DNA of 5,513 bases from Planctomycetales bacterium (lineage in GTDB: Bacteria; Planctomycetota; Planctomycetia; Isosphaerales; Isosphaeraceae), in assembly GCA_027451455.1 (NCBI GenBank), contig DAIDJI010000400.1:1-5513 (forward strand), given 5' to 3'. Both the position numbers and the translations under genes were made by a program. The notes under the pieces were generated by a model. The model searched no databases, was not told the DNA's origin, and saw only the letters and a list, made by a program, of their open reading frames with translations. How positions within the stretch are numbered: the first letter of the stretch is position 1; the number at the start of each line of letters is the position of its first letter. This document shows, piece after piece, positions 1 to 5,513 of the stretch.

Positions 1-158
1 TGGCAATGTTTCCGCGTAGTGCTCTCCCACCGATGCCACGTCCGCAACTCCTCGGAAACTGTTGGCGACTTTTGCTGAGAGAGACATTTATCATGATCGC
101 GCCATTCAGCGTGTTGCAACAATCGATGCGATGATTTTTTGTTGTCGCCGCATGAGGC
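1..158. other. AT-richer non-coding leader, no gene recognised
   Basis: This stretch has no reading frame that looks like a protein of this genome. Base composition is clearly different from the genes: bases 61-160 have 47 G+C, compared with 77 in bases 901-1000. It contains several short palindromes (ATCATGAT at 90-97, GTTGCAAC at 113-120), a run of six T at 135-140, and a 5-bp inverted repeat GCATG/CATGC (150-154 and 158-162) that overlaps the downstream start codon. I see no convincing sigma-70 promoter with correct spacing. The region probably carries the promoter and leader of the following gene, or is a junction where the original 5' end of that gene was lost. The frame of the next gene is closed here by stops at 132-134 and 153-155. 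Confidence 0.5.
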
Positions 159-2420
159 ATGCCGCCTGTAACGACATTGCGGGTTGTAGAAGTTGTCAGC
201 CTCGGCCCGCCCGACAAGGACAACACGCTTCTGTATATCTGGGATGGCGTCAAGCGGGTGGTCGTTCGCGACTCGAAGGTTGAGAAGACGATCCCGGGGA
301 ACGACTACCGGACCGGCGAGAAGTTCCAGTTGATCCAGCCGATCACGGTCCACGGCGGATCGATGCCGAAGGAAGTCCTGAGCGTCGAGGCCGGGCCCTG
401 GGACGACCGAGGGCGCCGCGACTTTCGTTACTTTGGCTCGAAGTCGAGCCGGATGATCCGGATGGAGCAGGCGATCAACGAGATCGGTCCGCACGTCGTC
501 CGCTTCCGAGGGATCGACGGCTTTTGGGTCGGCGTCCTTGAAACGAGCCAGGTGCCGCGCCCGGTCGTCCTGTCGCTGATCGGACGGGTTGACCAGTCGA
601 ATGCCGAGGAGCGTGAACGCGTCGTTCGGTTTCTGATTGACGCCGCCTGGTATCCCGAGGCCCAGGAGGAGATCGATCGGCTGATCCGCGACTTCCCCAA
701 CACCGAGTTGAGCCGACGAGCCGACGGGGCCCGGAGCTTCATCACCCAGGCTCAGGCCGTCCAGCGGCGGAGCGAGGTGGATCTCCGGCGCAAGGCCCAG
801 CAATACAAGGAAGTCGCCCGGCTGCTGAAGACCCTCCAGGGGAAGGAAATCAGCACCGAGTTGCAGGTCGAGGCGCGGGAGATCGAGCGGCGGGACCAGC
901 AGCAGGCCGCCGCGGACCGGGCTCTGGCGGTCGACCTTCGCCGGCTCGCGGGGAGGCTCACCTCCGAGGCGCGAGGCCCCTGGCAGAAGGCGCTCGTCGA
1001 GATTCTCAAGGCGATCGACGAGGCCCCTGACGCCGTCCGCGACCGTTTCATCGCCTGGCAGAAGGTGCGTGACGACCCGAAGATCAGCGACGAGCAGAAG
1101 TTCGCGCTGGCGATCTCGGGATACATTGTCGGTCAGGAGATGGCACTGCCCGATCTGAAGGCGGCCGAGGTCTTCTGGCAGGCCCGCGAGGCCGCCCGCG
1201 GCTACCTGGTCGCCAACGAGGCTGCCGACCGAAGCGGCCAGGCGGCCCGGCTCGAAGGCCTCTCCTGGCCGGTCGCGCAGGCGATGGCCGACCCGGTCTA
1301 CAGGCTCGAACTGCTCACCCGGATCATCCAGCTCATGCCACCCCCGCGCCACGACCCGGACGAGCCGACTGGCAAGACGGCGCTTCATCGCGTTCTCGAC
1401 GACGAGAACGCCGAGCCGACCGAGTACGCCGTCCGGCTCCCACCCGAGTATCACCCGCTTCGTCGATACCCCGCGCTGGTCGTTCTGCACTCGGGCCCGG
1501 GACCGGCCTCGGCGGTCGATGAGTGGGCCGCGGAGGCCGCCCGGCATGGTTATCTCCTGATCGCTCCCCAGTACAATGTTCGTGGTCTCCCACACGACTA
1601 CCGATACACGACCAGCGAGCACGCCGCCGTTGAGCTTGCCCTCCGAGACGCCCGCAAGCGATACGCGATCGACAGCGACCGCGTCTTCGTCGCCGGACAG
1701 ATTACCGGCGGCAACATGGCCTGGGATTACTCGCTCGCCCACCCCGACCTCTTCGCGGGCGCCGTGGTGATCTCGGGGCTACCGGCGAAGTACGTCCCGA
1801 TCTACGCCCCGAAGCAGCAGGAACTGGTCCCGCTCTACTGTGTGATCGGCGAGCTGGCCCCAGCGGCGGGCGAGGTCGTCTATGACCGCTTCCTCAAGCC
1901 GATGATTCTCAAGACCTGGGATATCACCTATGTCGAGTACCAGCGGCGAGGGCTCGAGGTCATCCCCGAGGAAGTTCCGAGAGCCTTCGACTGGATGGAC
2001 CGCCACCGTCGCGATCCCTACCCAAGATCGTTCGACGTCCTCACCGCCCGGGAGTCGGACGATCGGTTCTTCGGGATTGTGGTCAAGGAGTTTGCCGACG
2101 GCCGGACCACGGCACCCGAGGCGACGGAGGTCCTCGGCCAGAACCTCAGGCCGGCCGAGATCAAGATGGGGTCGAGCCGCGAGAGCAACCTCATCCGCCT
2201 TGATGTCAAGGGCGTCCGGGCGCTCGACGTCTGGCTCAATCCCCAGATCCTCAACTTCAAGAAGCCGGGCGTTCCTCGCGTGACCATCCGGGTGAATCGC
2301 AAGGACGTCATCTCCGGGCGCCGAGGGATCCTCAAGCTCGACCTGGAATCGATGCTCGACGATTTACGCGTCCGGGGCGACCGCGAGCAGCTCTACTGGC
2401 ACAGGATTTCCATCCGATAG
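159..2420 (+). CDS. Large planctomycete-type protein with alpha/beta-hydrolase fold, probably catalytically inactive
   Basis: A 753-residue protein. From the N-terminus: a beta-rich region (about 1-145), a TPR-like helical stretch (about 150-185), a charged Arg/Gln/Glu-rich helical or coiled-coil segment (about 190-265), more helices, an alpha/beta-hydrolase domain (about 421-618) and a C-terminal domain (about 620-753). The fold is recognised from LVVLH at 440-444 (first core strand), GYLLIAPQYN, the DSDRVFVAG strand leading to the nucleophile turn, and HPDLFAG after it. The turn reads G-Q-I-T-G-G (513-518), so the usual Ser of GxSxG is Ile515. The segment where the catalytic His is expected reads RRGLE with Leu599, and the usual acid position after the next strand (GELAP, Glu565) has no Asp. 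I therefore infer a non-catalytic or scaffold/binding protein. ATG 159 is chosen because an in-frame stop lies at 153-155; TTG 177 is the only close alternative. There is no clear Shine-Dalgarno: only GAGG at 154-157, too close to the ATG. No signal peptide is visible although relatives, as I recall them, are usually exported. The product could be annotated elsewhere as prolyl oligopeptidase or dienelactone hydrolase family. Confidence 0.85.
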   Translation: MPPVTTLRVVEVVSLGPPDKDNTLLYIWDGVKRVVVRDSKVEKTIPGNDYRTGEKFQLIQPITVHGGSMPKEVLSVEAGPWDDRGRRDFRYFGSKSSRMIRMEQAINEIGPHVVRFRGIDGFWVGVLETSQVPRPVVLSLIGRVDQSNAEERERVVRFLIDAAWYPEAQEEIDRLIRDFPNTELSRRADGARSFITQAQAVQRRSEVDLRRKAQQYKEVARLLKTLQGKEISTELQVEAREIERRDQQQAAADRALAVDLRRLAGRLTSEARGPWQKALVEILKAIDEAPDAVRDRFIAWQKVRDDPKISDEQKFALAISGYIVGQEMALPDLKAAEVFWQAREAARGYLVANEAADRSGQAARLEGLSWPVAQAMADPVYRLELLTRIIQLMPPPRHDPDEPTGKTALHRVLDDENAEPTEYAVRLPPEYHPLRRYPALVVLHSGPGPASAVDEWAAEAARHGYLLIAPQYNVRGLPHDYRYTTSEHAAVELALRDARKRYAIDSDRVFVAGQITGGNMAWDYSLAHPDLFAGAVVISGLPAKYVPIYAPKQQELVPLYCVIGELAPAAGEVVYDRFLKPMILKTWDITYVEYQRRGLEVIPEEVPRAFDWMDRHRRDPYPRSFDVLTARESDDRFFGIVVKEFADGRTTAPEATEVLGQNLRPAEIKMGSSRESNLIRLDVKGVRALDVWLNPQILNFKKPGVPRVTIRVNRKDVISGRRGILKLDLESMLDDLRVRGDREQLYWHRISIR

Positions 2421-2456
2421 GTCGACGTTCCACAGCCCGAGGCATCCCCCGACCCC

Positions 2457-2464
2457 GAGGAAAG
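2457..2464 (+). promoter_or_regulatory. Ribosome binding site of the GH13 gene
   Basis: GAGGAAAG lies with GAGG ending 9 bases before the GTG at 2470. It supports GTG, not a later ATG, as the start, and the conserved YQIFPDRF motif follows at residue 17. A second CCCGAGG copy sits at 2436-2442, but it is too far from the start to act as the site. Confidence 0.7.
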
Positions 2465-2469
2465 ACGCG

Positions 2470-3942
2470 GTGGCCGACGATCCCCAGACTCCCGACTGGG
2501 TCCGTGACGCAGTCTTCTACCAGATCTTCCCCGACCGCTTCGCGCGGAGCGTCCTGGTGCCCAAGCCAAGGCATCTCGACGAGTGGGGAGCCCCGCCGAC
2601 CTATCACGGCTACCAGGGCGGAGACCTGCTCGGCGTCGTCGAACATCTCGACTACCTGTCCGATCTCGGCATCAACGCCCTTTACTTCACGCCGGTCTTC
2701 CAGTCGGCCTCGAACCACCGATACCACACGCACGATTACGAGAAGGTCGACCCGATGCTCGGCGGCAACGCGGCGCTCCGTCGACTGATCGACGAGGCCC
2801 ACGAGCGAGGCATCCGGATCGTTCTCGACGGTGTCTTCAACCACGCCAGCCGCGGCTTCTTCCCGTTCCACGATATCCTTGAAAACGGCCCCAATTCGGC
2901 CTATCTCGACTGGTTCACCGTGAAGGAGTTTCCGCTCAACGCCTACGACCCCGAGAAGGCTCCGAATTACGCCGCCTGGTGGGGCCTGCCCGCACTCCCG
3001 AAGTTCAATACCAACTCCCCCGAGGTCCGCGAATTCCTCTGGGGAATCGGCCGGAGGTGGATCGAGTTCGGCGCTGATGGATGGCGGCTCGACGTCCCCA
3101 ACGAGATCGACGACGACGAATTCTGGCGCGAGTTCCGACGTCGTATCCGGGCCGTCAATCCCGAGGCGTACATCGTCGGTGAGGTCTGGTCCGACGCCGT
3201 CCGATGGCTTGGCGGCGACATGTGGGACGCCGTGATGAACTACCAGTTCACCCGGGCCTGCCTCGCCTTCTTCGCTGGCGATGTCCTCAACATGGACGAA
3301 CTGAAGCGGACCAGCCTGCACCCGACCGGCGACCCGGGCGCCCCGGCGTTCCGGAAGGCGATCGAGCGACTGATCGGCCTGTATCATCCGAACGTCTCGG
3401 CCGTGATGCTCAACCTTCTCGACAGCCACGACATGGCCCGGTTCCTCACGCTCGCCAGCGGCGACCGGTCCGCGCTCGAGCTCGCGACGCTCTTCCAGAT
3501 GACCTACCCCGGCGCTCCCTCGATTTACTACGGCGACGAGATCGGCCTGGCGGGCGGCCACGACCCGGCCAACCGGGCTGCGTTCCCCTGGCACCGTCCC
3601 GACTCCTGGAATACCGAGCTTCTCCACTGCTTCCAGCGAATGATCGCGCTGAGGCGCTCCCGTCCGGCCCTTCGTCGTGGCTCGTTCCGGTTCCTCCACG
3701 CCGAGGACGACGTGATCGGCTACGCCCGGCAACTCGGGGATGAGGTCGTTCTCGTCGCGATCAATGCTGGGCGGATGACCCGGAGAATCGATCTCGAGAC
3801 GGGCAACCTCTTGCCCGACGGCGCCGTCCTGGAACAATCGTGGTCGAGGCATTCCGTCCGAGTGGAAGGAGCGAAGGTGCGCGGGATCGAGCTGGGCCCG
3901 AGATCGGGCCTGGTCCTGGCGACGCCCCGGTCCTCGTCCTGA
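2470..3942 (+). CDS. GH13 alpha-amylase family glycosidase (neopullulanase/cyclomaltodextrinase-like)
   Basis: A 490-residue protein with a complete GH13 catalytic (beta/alpha)8 barrel, expected to hydrolyse or transfer alpha-1,4 (possibly alpha-1,6) glucosidic bonds in maltooligosaccharides, cyclodextrins or alpha-glucan. Visible motifs in order: YQIFPDRF (17-24), RYHTHDY (84-90), region I DGVFNH (120-125), LPKFN (176-180), region II GWRLDVPNE (204-212), region III GEVW (237-240), region IV DSHD (318-321) and IYYGDE (352-357). The expected catalytic residues are all present: nucleophile Asp208, acid/base Glu238 and stabiliser Asp321. The LPKFN motif resembles the MPK(L)N fifth region seen in neopullulanase-type enzymes, but the N-terminal CBM34-like domain of those enzymes is absent; the barrel begins almost at once. 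A short beta-rich domain C fills about 410-490. No signal peptide is visible, so a cytoplasmic role in maltodextrin or glycogen breakdown is inferred. It starts with GTG, 49 bases after the previous stop, and is followed after 22 bases by a methyltransferase, suggesting co-transcription. Exact substrate cannot be read from sequence. Confidence 0.93.
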   Translation: MADDPQTPDWVRDAVFYQIFPDRFARSVLVPKPRHLDEWGAPPTYHGYQGGDLLGVVEHLDYLSDLGINALYFTPVFQSASNHRYHTHDYEKVDPMLGGNAALRRLIDEAHERGIRIVLDGVFNHASRGFFPFHDILENGPNSAYLDWFTVKEFPLNAYDPEKAPNYAAWWGLPALPKFNTNSPEVREFLWGIGRRWIEFGADGWRLDVPNEIDDDEFWREFRRRIRAVNPEAYIVGEVWSDAVRWLGGDMWDAVMNYQFTRACLAFFAGDVLNMDELKRTSLHPTGDPGAPAFRKAIERLIGLYHPNVSAVMLNLLDSHDMARFLTLASGDRSALELATLFQMTYPGAPSIYYGDEIGLAGGHDPANRAAFPWHRPDSWNTELLHCFQRMIALRRSRPALRRGSFRFLHAEDDVIGYARQLGDEVVLVAINAGRMTRRIDLETGNLLPDGAVLEQSWSRHSVRVEGAKVRGIELGPRSGLVLATPRSSS

Positions 3943-3964
3943 GATCCGAATCGATCGCCCGACC

Positions 3965-4753
3965 ATGAGCACGTTTCGAGTCCCGCCGTCGTGGCGACTC
4001 CCCGAGGGGGTCGATGCTCCGCTCTGGCAGTACGCGCACACGCCTCGCCTCGCGGCCGAGGAAGATGCTTATTTCTCGGATCATCCCCTCTTCGAGGTCG
4101 ACGCCCGGCTCGTCGACGAGCGGTTCACGGAGCCGGGGCCGCTCATCGACCTCGGCTGTGGTGCCGGTCGTCACGCGATCCGGTTCGCGGGGCGAGGCTT
4201 CCGCGTCGCCGCGGTCGACCTCTCGCGATCGATGCTGGAAATCGTCGGCCAGAAGGCCGCTTCGGCGAGCGTGGATCTGCTCCGGGTCGAAGCGAACCTC
4301 TGCCACCTCAGCGGCTTCCCGGATGCGACCTTTGATTACGCCCTTTCGATGTTTAGCACGCTGGGAATGATCCGAGGGCGCGACGCCCGGCGTCGGGCGC
4401 TCGGGGAGTGGTCACGAATTCTCCGACCCGGCGGCCGGTTGGCCCTACATGCTCATAACCTCTGGCTCAACCTCCGCGACCGACAGGGCCGGGCCTGGCT
4501 CCTGAAGCATGCGATTCGGACGATCCTTCGCCGCGACGAACTGGGCGAGCGCCGGATGACCTATCGCGGGATCCCCGGGATGCGCGTGCATCTCTATCGA
4601 TGGGGCGAGCTGAAAGGCTCCTTGCTCGCAGCCGGATTCCAGATCGATGAGGTCATCCCACTCGACGAGGTCACCGCCGAACCGATCCAATGGCCGGGGA
4701 TGCTCCATACGCTCCGCGCCGGCGGATGGATGGTCTTCGCGACCCGACGATAG
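3965..4753 (+). CDS. Class I SAM-dependent methyltransferase, substrate unknown
   Basis: A 262-residue protein with a typical Rossmann-type methyltransferase core. Motif I is DLGCGAGRH (62-70), which binds S-adenosylmethionine. The acidic end of the second strand is Asp85 in VAAVDLSRSML, which should contact the ribose. The motif II-like segment FDYALSMFSTLGMI starts at residue 123, and the usual LRPGGRLAL turn follows. The first 60 residues (with WRLPEGVDAPLWQY) form a cap of the kind seen in small-molecule methyltransferases of the UbiE/Methyltransf_11 and _25 type. The C-terminal third (HLYRWGELKGSLLAAGF, then GGWMVFATRR) completes the fold. No RNA-, DNA- or protein-specific domain is present, so the acceptor is unknown. 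The ATG start has no clear Shine-Dalgarno. Because the gene lies only 22 bases after the glycosidase stop, it may be translated by coupling. A link to sugar metabolism is possible from context but unproven. Confidence 0.9.
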   Translation: MSTFRVPPSWRLPEGVDAPLWQYAHTPRLAAEEDAYFSDHPLFEVDARLVDERFTEPGPLIDLGCGAGRHAIRFAGRGFRVAAVDLSRSMLEIVGQKAASASVDLLRVEANLCHLSGFPDATFDYALSMFSTLGMIRGRDARRRALGEWSRILRPGGRLALHAHNLWLNLRDRQGRAWLLKHAIRTILRRDELGERRMTYRGIPGMRVHLYRWGELKGSLLAAGFQIDEVIPLDEVTAEPIQWPGMLHTLRAGGWMVFATRR

Positions 4754-4778
4754 GGACGGGTCACTTCTCGCGAGGCGG

Positions 4779-4822
4779 GCCTCCGGTGGATTATCATCGA
4801 GAGATCGTCGAACACCGGAGGC
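4779..4822 (+). promoter_or_regulatory. Inverted repeat able to hide the DUF1559 ribosome binding site
   Basis: GCCTCCGGTG (4779-4788) and CACCGGAGGC (4813-4822) are perfect 10-bp reverse complements separated by 24 bases. One more G-U pair (4778 with 4823) can form. The 3' arm contains GGAGG at 4817-4821, the Shine-Dalgarno of the gene starting at 4829, so in RNA the site would be paired with CCUCC of the 5' arm. The loop has a small CGA-GAGA-TCG element (4798-4807) that could form an inner hairpin. There is no T-run after the stem, so an intrinsic terminator is unlikely. The function as a translational control hairpin is inferred. Confidence 0.55.
4817..4821 (+). promoter_or_regulatory. Shine-Dalgarno GGAGG that sets the GTG 4829 start
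   Basis: A perfect GGAGG lies 7 bases before GTG 4829. An in-frame TGA at 4823-4825 closes the frame just upstream, so GTG 4829 is the first usable start. The next in-frame ATG (4961) would delete most of the membrane helix. Confidence 0.8.
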
Positions 4823-4828
4823 TGAGCC

Positions 4829-5513
4829 GTGCTCTACGACTTCGAGCTCGATGGATCACGCGGATCCGATCCGCCGCCTCACCGCTCACCAGGGCACTGG
4901 CCGACCCGCCAAACCTTGCACGTGCTTCTCGCCGCGGTCTGCGGCCTGATCGCGATCCAGATGCTGTTCCCCTCGAACTGTTGCAACGGGCCAGTCATCA
5001 GGGAATATCAGTGCCGCAATAACCTGAAGCAGATCCAGCTCGCCATCGAGGCGTACGAACAGAAGTATGGCGCGTACCCTCCGGCGTACGTCGTCGACGC
5101 GAGCGGCCATCGACTGCATAGCTGGCGGGCCCTGATCCTGCCGTTCCTCGATCTCTCGGAGCCGATCGATTACGACTTCTCCGAGCCCTGGGACGGCCCG
5201 CACAACATCCGGCTCCTCAACCGGATGCCGGGCTTCTTCCGATGCCCCGAATCGAAGGAATTCCTGATCGGAGCGACCAACTACGCGGCAATCACCGGAC
5301 CCGGTACGATGTTCCCCGGTTCCTCGTCCGTCCGGCGGTCGGAGATCAGGGATGGCCCTGAAAACACCATCTGCATCGTGGAAGTGAACAACGTCCCGAT
5401 CCCCTGGACCGCGCCGATCGACCTCGACGTCCGCACGATGAGCTTCGAAATCAACGATCCGCGGCAGCCGAGCATCGGCAGTCTGCATCCGGGCGGCGCG
5501 AACGTCGTGACGG
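4829..5513 (+). CDS. DUF1559 (SBP_bac_10) protein, partial at right edge, with a non-pilin N-terminus
   Basis: This open frame continues past the window; 228 complete codons are visible. DUF1559 proteins are strongly expanded in Planctomycetota, and most carry a type IV prepilin-like leader (FTLIELLVVIAIIG type) before CxNNLKQIGLA. Here the N-terminus is instead a hydrophilic Pro/Arg/His-rich stretch (1-28) and one hydrophobic helix (about 30-48), then Cys51-Cys52. The family signature follows: CRNNLKQIQLAIEAYEQKYG from residue 62, AYPPAY, a WRALILPFLDL segment, FRCPE (Cys139), ATNYAAITGPGTMFPG, DGPENTICIVEV (from 175), PWTAPIDL (from 192) and HPGGANVV (220-227). The C-terminal DGSV-type end should lie just beyond the edge. 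The protein is probably membrane-anchored with the DUF1559 domain outside the cytoplasm (inference). The GTG start is supported by GGAGG at 4817-4821, inside an inverted repeat. It lies 75 bases after the methyltransferase stop. The biochemical function of the family is not established to my knowledge. Confidence 0.9.
   Translation, partial: MLYDFELDGSRGSDPPPHRSPGHWPTRQTLHVLLAAVCGLIAIQMLFPSNCCNGPVIREYQCRNNLKQIQLAIEAYEQKYGAYPPAYVVDASGHRLHSWRALILPFLDLSEPIDYDFSEPWDGPHNIRLLNRMPGFFRCPESKEFLIGATNYAAITGPGTMFPGSSSVRRSEIRDGPENTICIVEVNNVPIPWTAPIDLDVRTMSFEINDPRQPSIGSLHPGGANVVT

Noticed and set aside
1..15. Possible sigma-54 promoter (TGGCA then GC at the right distance)
   Set aside because: Only the GG and GC pairs match: the -12 element reads CCGC instead of TTGC. 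A second candidate, TGGC at 63-66 with TTGC at 72-75, has better letters but is two bases too short.
8..59. GTTTCCG/CGGAAAC inverted repeat
   Set aside because: Only 7 bp with a 38-base loop and no extension; expected by chance at this length.
122..140. Possible intrinsic terminator: ATCG/CGAT stem followed by six T
   Set aside because: The stem is only 4 bp with a 3-base loop and two bases before the T-run; too weak to call, and no upstream gene is visible in the window.
62..283. A 73-codon open frame starting with TTG before the first gene
   Set aside because: It has no Shine-Dalgarno and no recognisable motif, and about half of it is an out-of-frame reading of the 753-residue gene.
2332..4041. 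A 569-codon open frame on the minus strand across the whole GH13 gene
   Set aside because: It mirrors the GC-rich coding strand, has a low-complexity Val/Glu/Arg/Gly-rich translation with no motif, and overlaps a gene with all catalytic residues intact. Such antisense frames are common at this GC content.
4779..4822. Reading the 10-bp inverted repeat as a Rho-independent terminator of the methyltransferase
   Set aside because: The loop is 24 bases and no T-run follows; the 3' arm is instead the Shine-Dalgarno of the next gene.
4690..5022. Plus-strand open frames overlapping the methyltransferase end and the DUF1559 start
   Set aside because: They are other-frame readings. The frame starting at GTG 4829 carries the DUF1559 signature and the correct Shine-Dalgarno spacing.
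4886..5488. A 200-codon minus-strand open frame opposite the DUF1559 gene
   Set aside because: It has no recognisable domain and lies antisense to a clear conserved family.

Overview
The window most likely comes from a high-GC member of the Planctomycetota, probably Isosphaeraceae-like (Isosphaera, Singulisphaera or Tautonia relatives). This is inferred from two lineage-typical proteins: a DUF1559 (SBP_bac_10) protein at the right edge, and a long protein with an alpha/beta-hydrolase-like domain whose layout resembles planctomycete 'prolyl oligopeptidase family' proteins. Strong G/C bias at third codon positions fits. No database search was possible, so the taxon is an inference.

All recognisable genes are on the + strand. 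(1) Bases 1-158 hold no convincing gene. They are markedly AT-richer than the rest: 47 G+C in bases 61-160 by hand count, against 77 in 901-1000. (2) Bases 159-2420 encode a 753-residue protein with an N-terminal domain, a helical/coiled middle, an alpha/beta-hydrolase fold and a C-terminal domain. The expected nucleophile and histidine positions of the hydrolase are not Ser and His, so it is probably a pseudoenzyme. It also has no visible signal peptide. (3) Bases 2470-3942 (GTG start, good Shine-Dalgarno) encode a complete, apparently active GH13 alpha-amylase-type glycosidase, probably intracellular. (4) Bases 3965-4753 encode a class I SAM-dependent methyltransferase of unknown substrate, 22 bases after the glycosidase. 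(5) Bases 4829-5513, running off the right edge, encode a DUF1559 protein with a GTG start, a plain N-terminal membrane helix and no type IV prepilin-like leader.

The first three genes are close together (gaps of 49 and 22 bases) and may be one transcription unit. The 75-base gap before the DUF1559 gene contains a perfect 10-bp inverted repeat whose 3' arm includes that gene's GGAGG Shine-Dalgarno. This looks like a translational switch hairpin, or possibly the mark of a separately controlled unit. Apart from the glycosidase's likely role in alpha-glucan or maltooligosaccharide breakdown, the sequence shows no shared pathway. I found no CRISPR array, tRNA, rRNA, insertion sequence or defence system.
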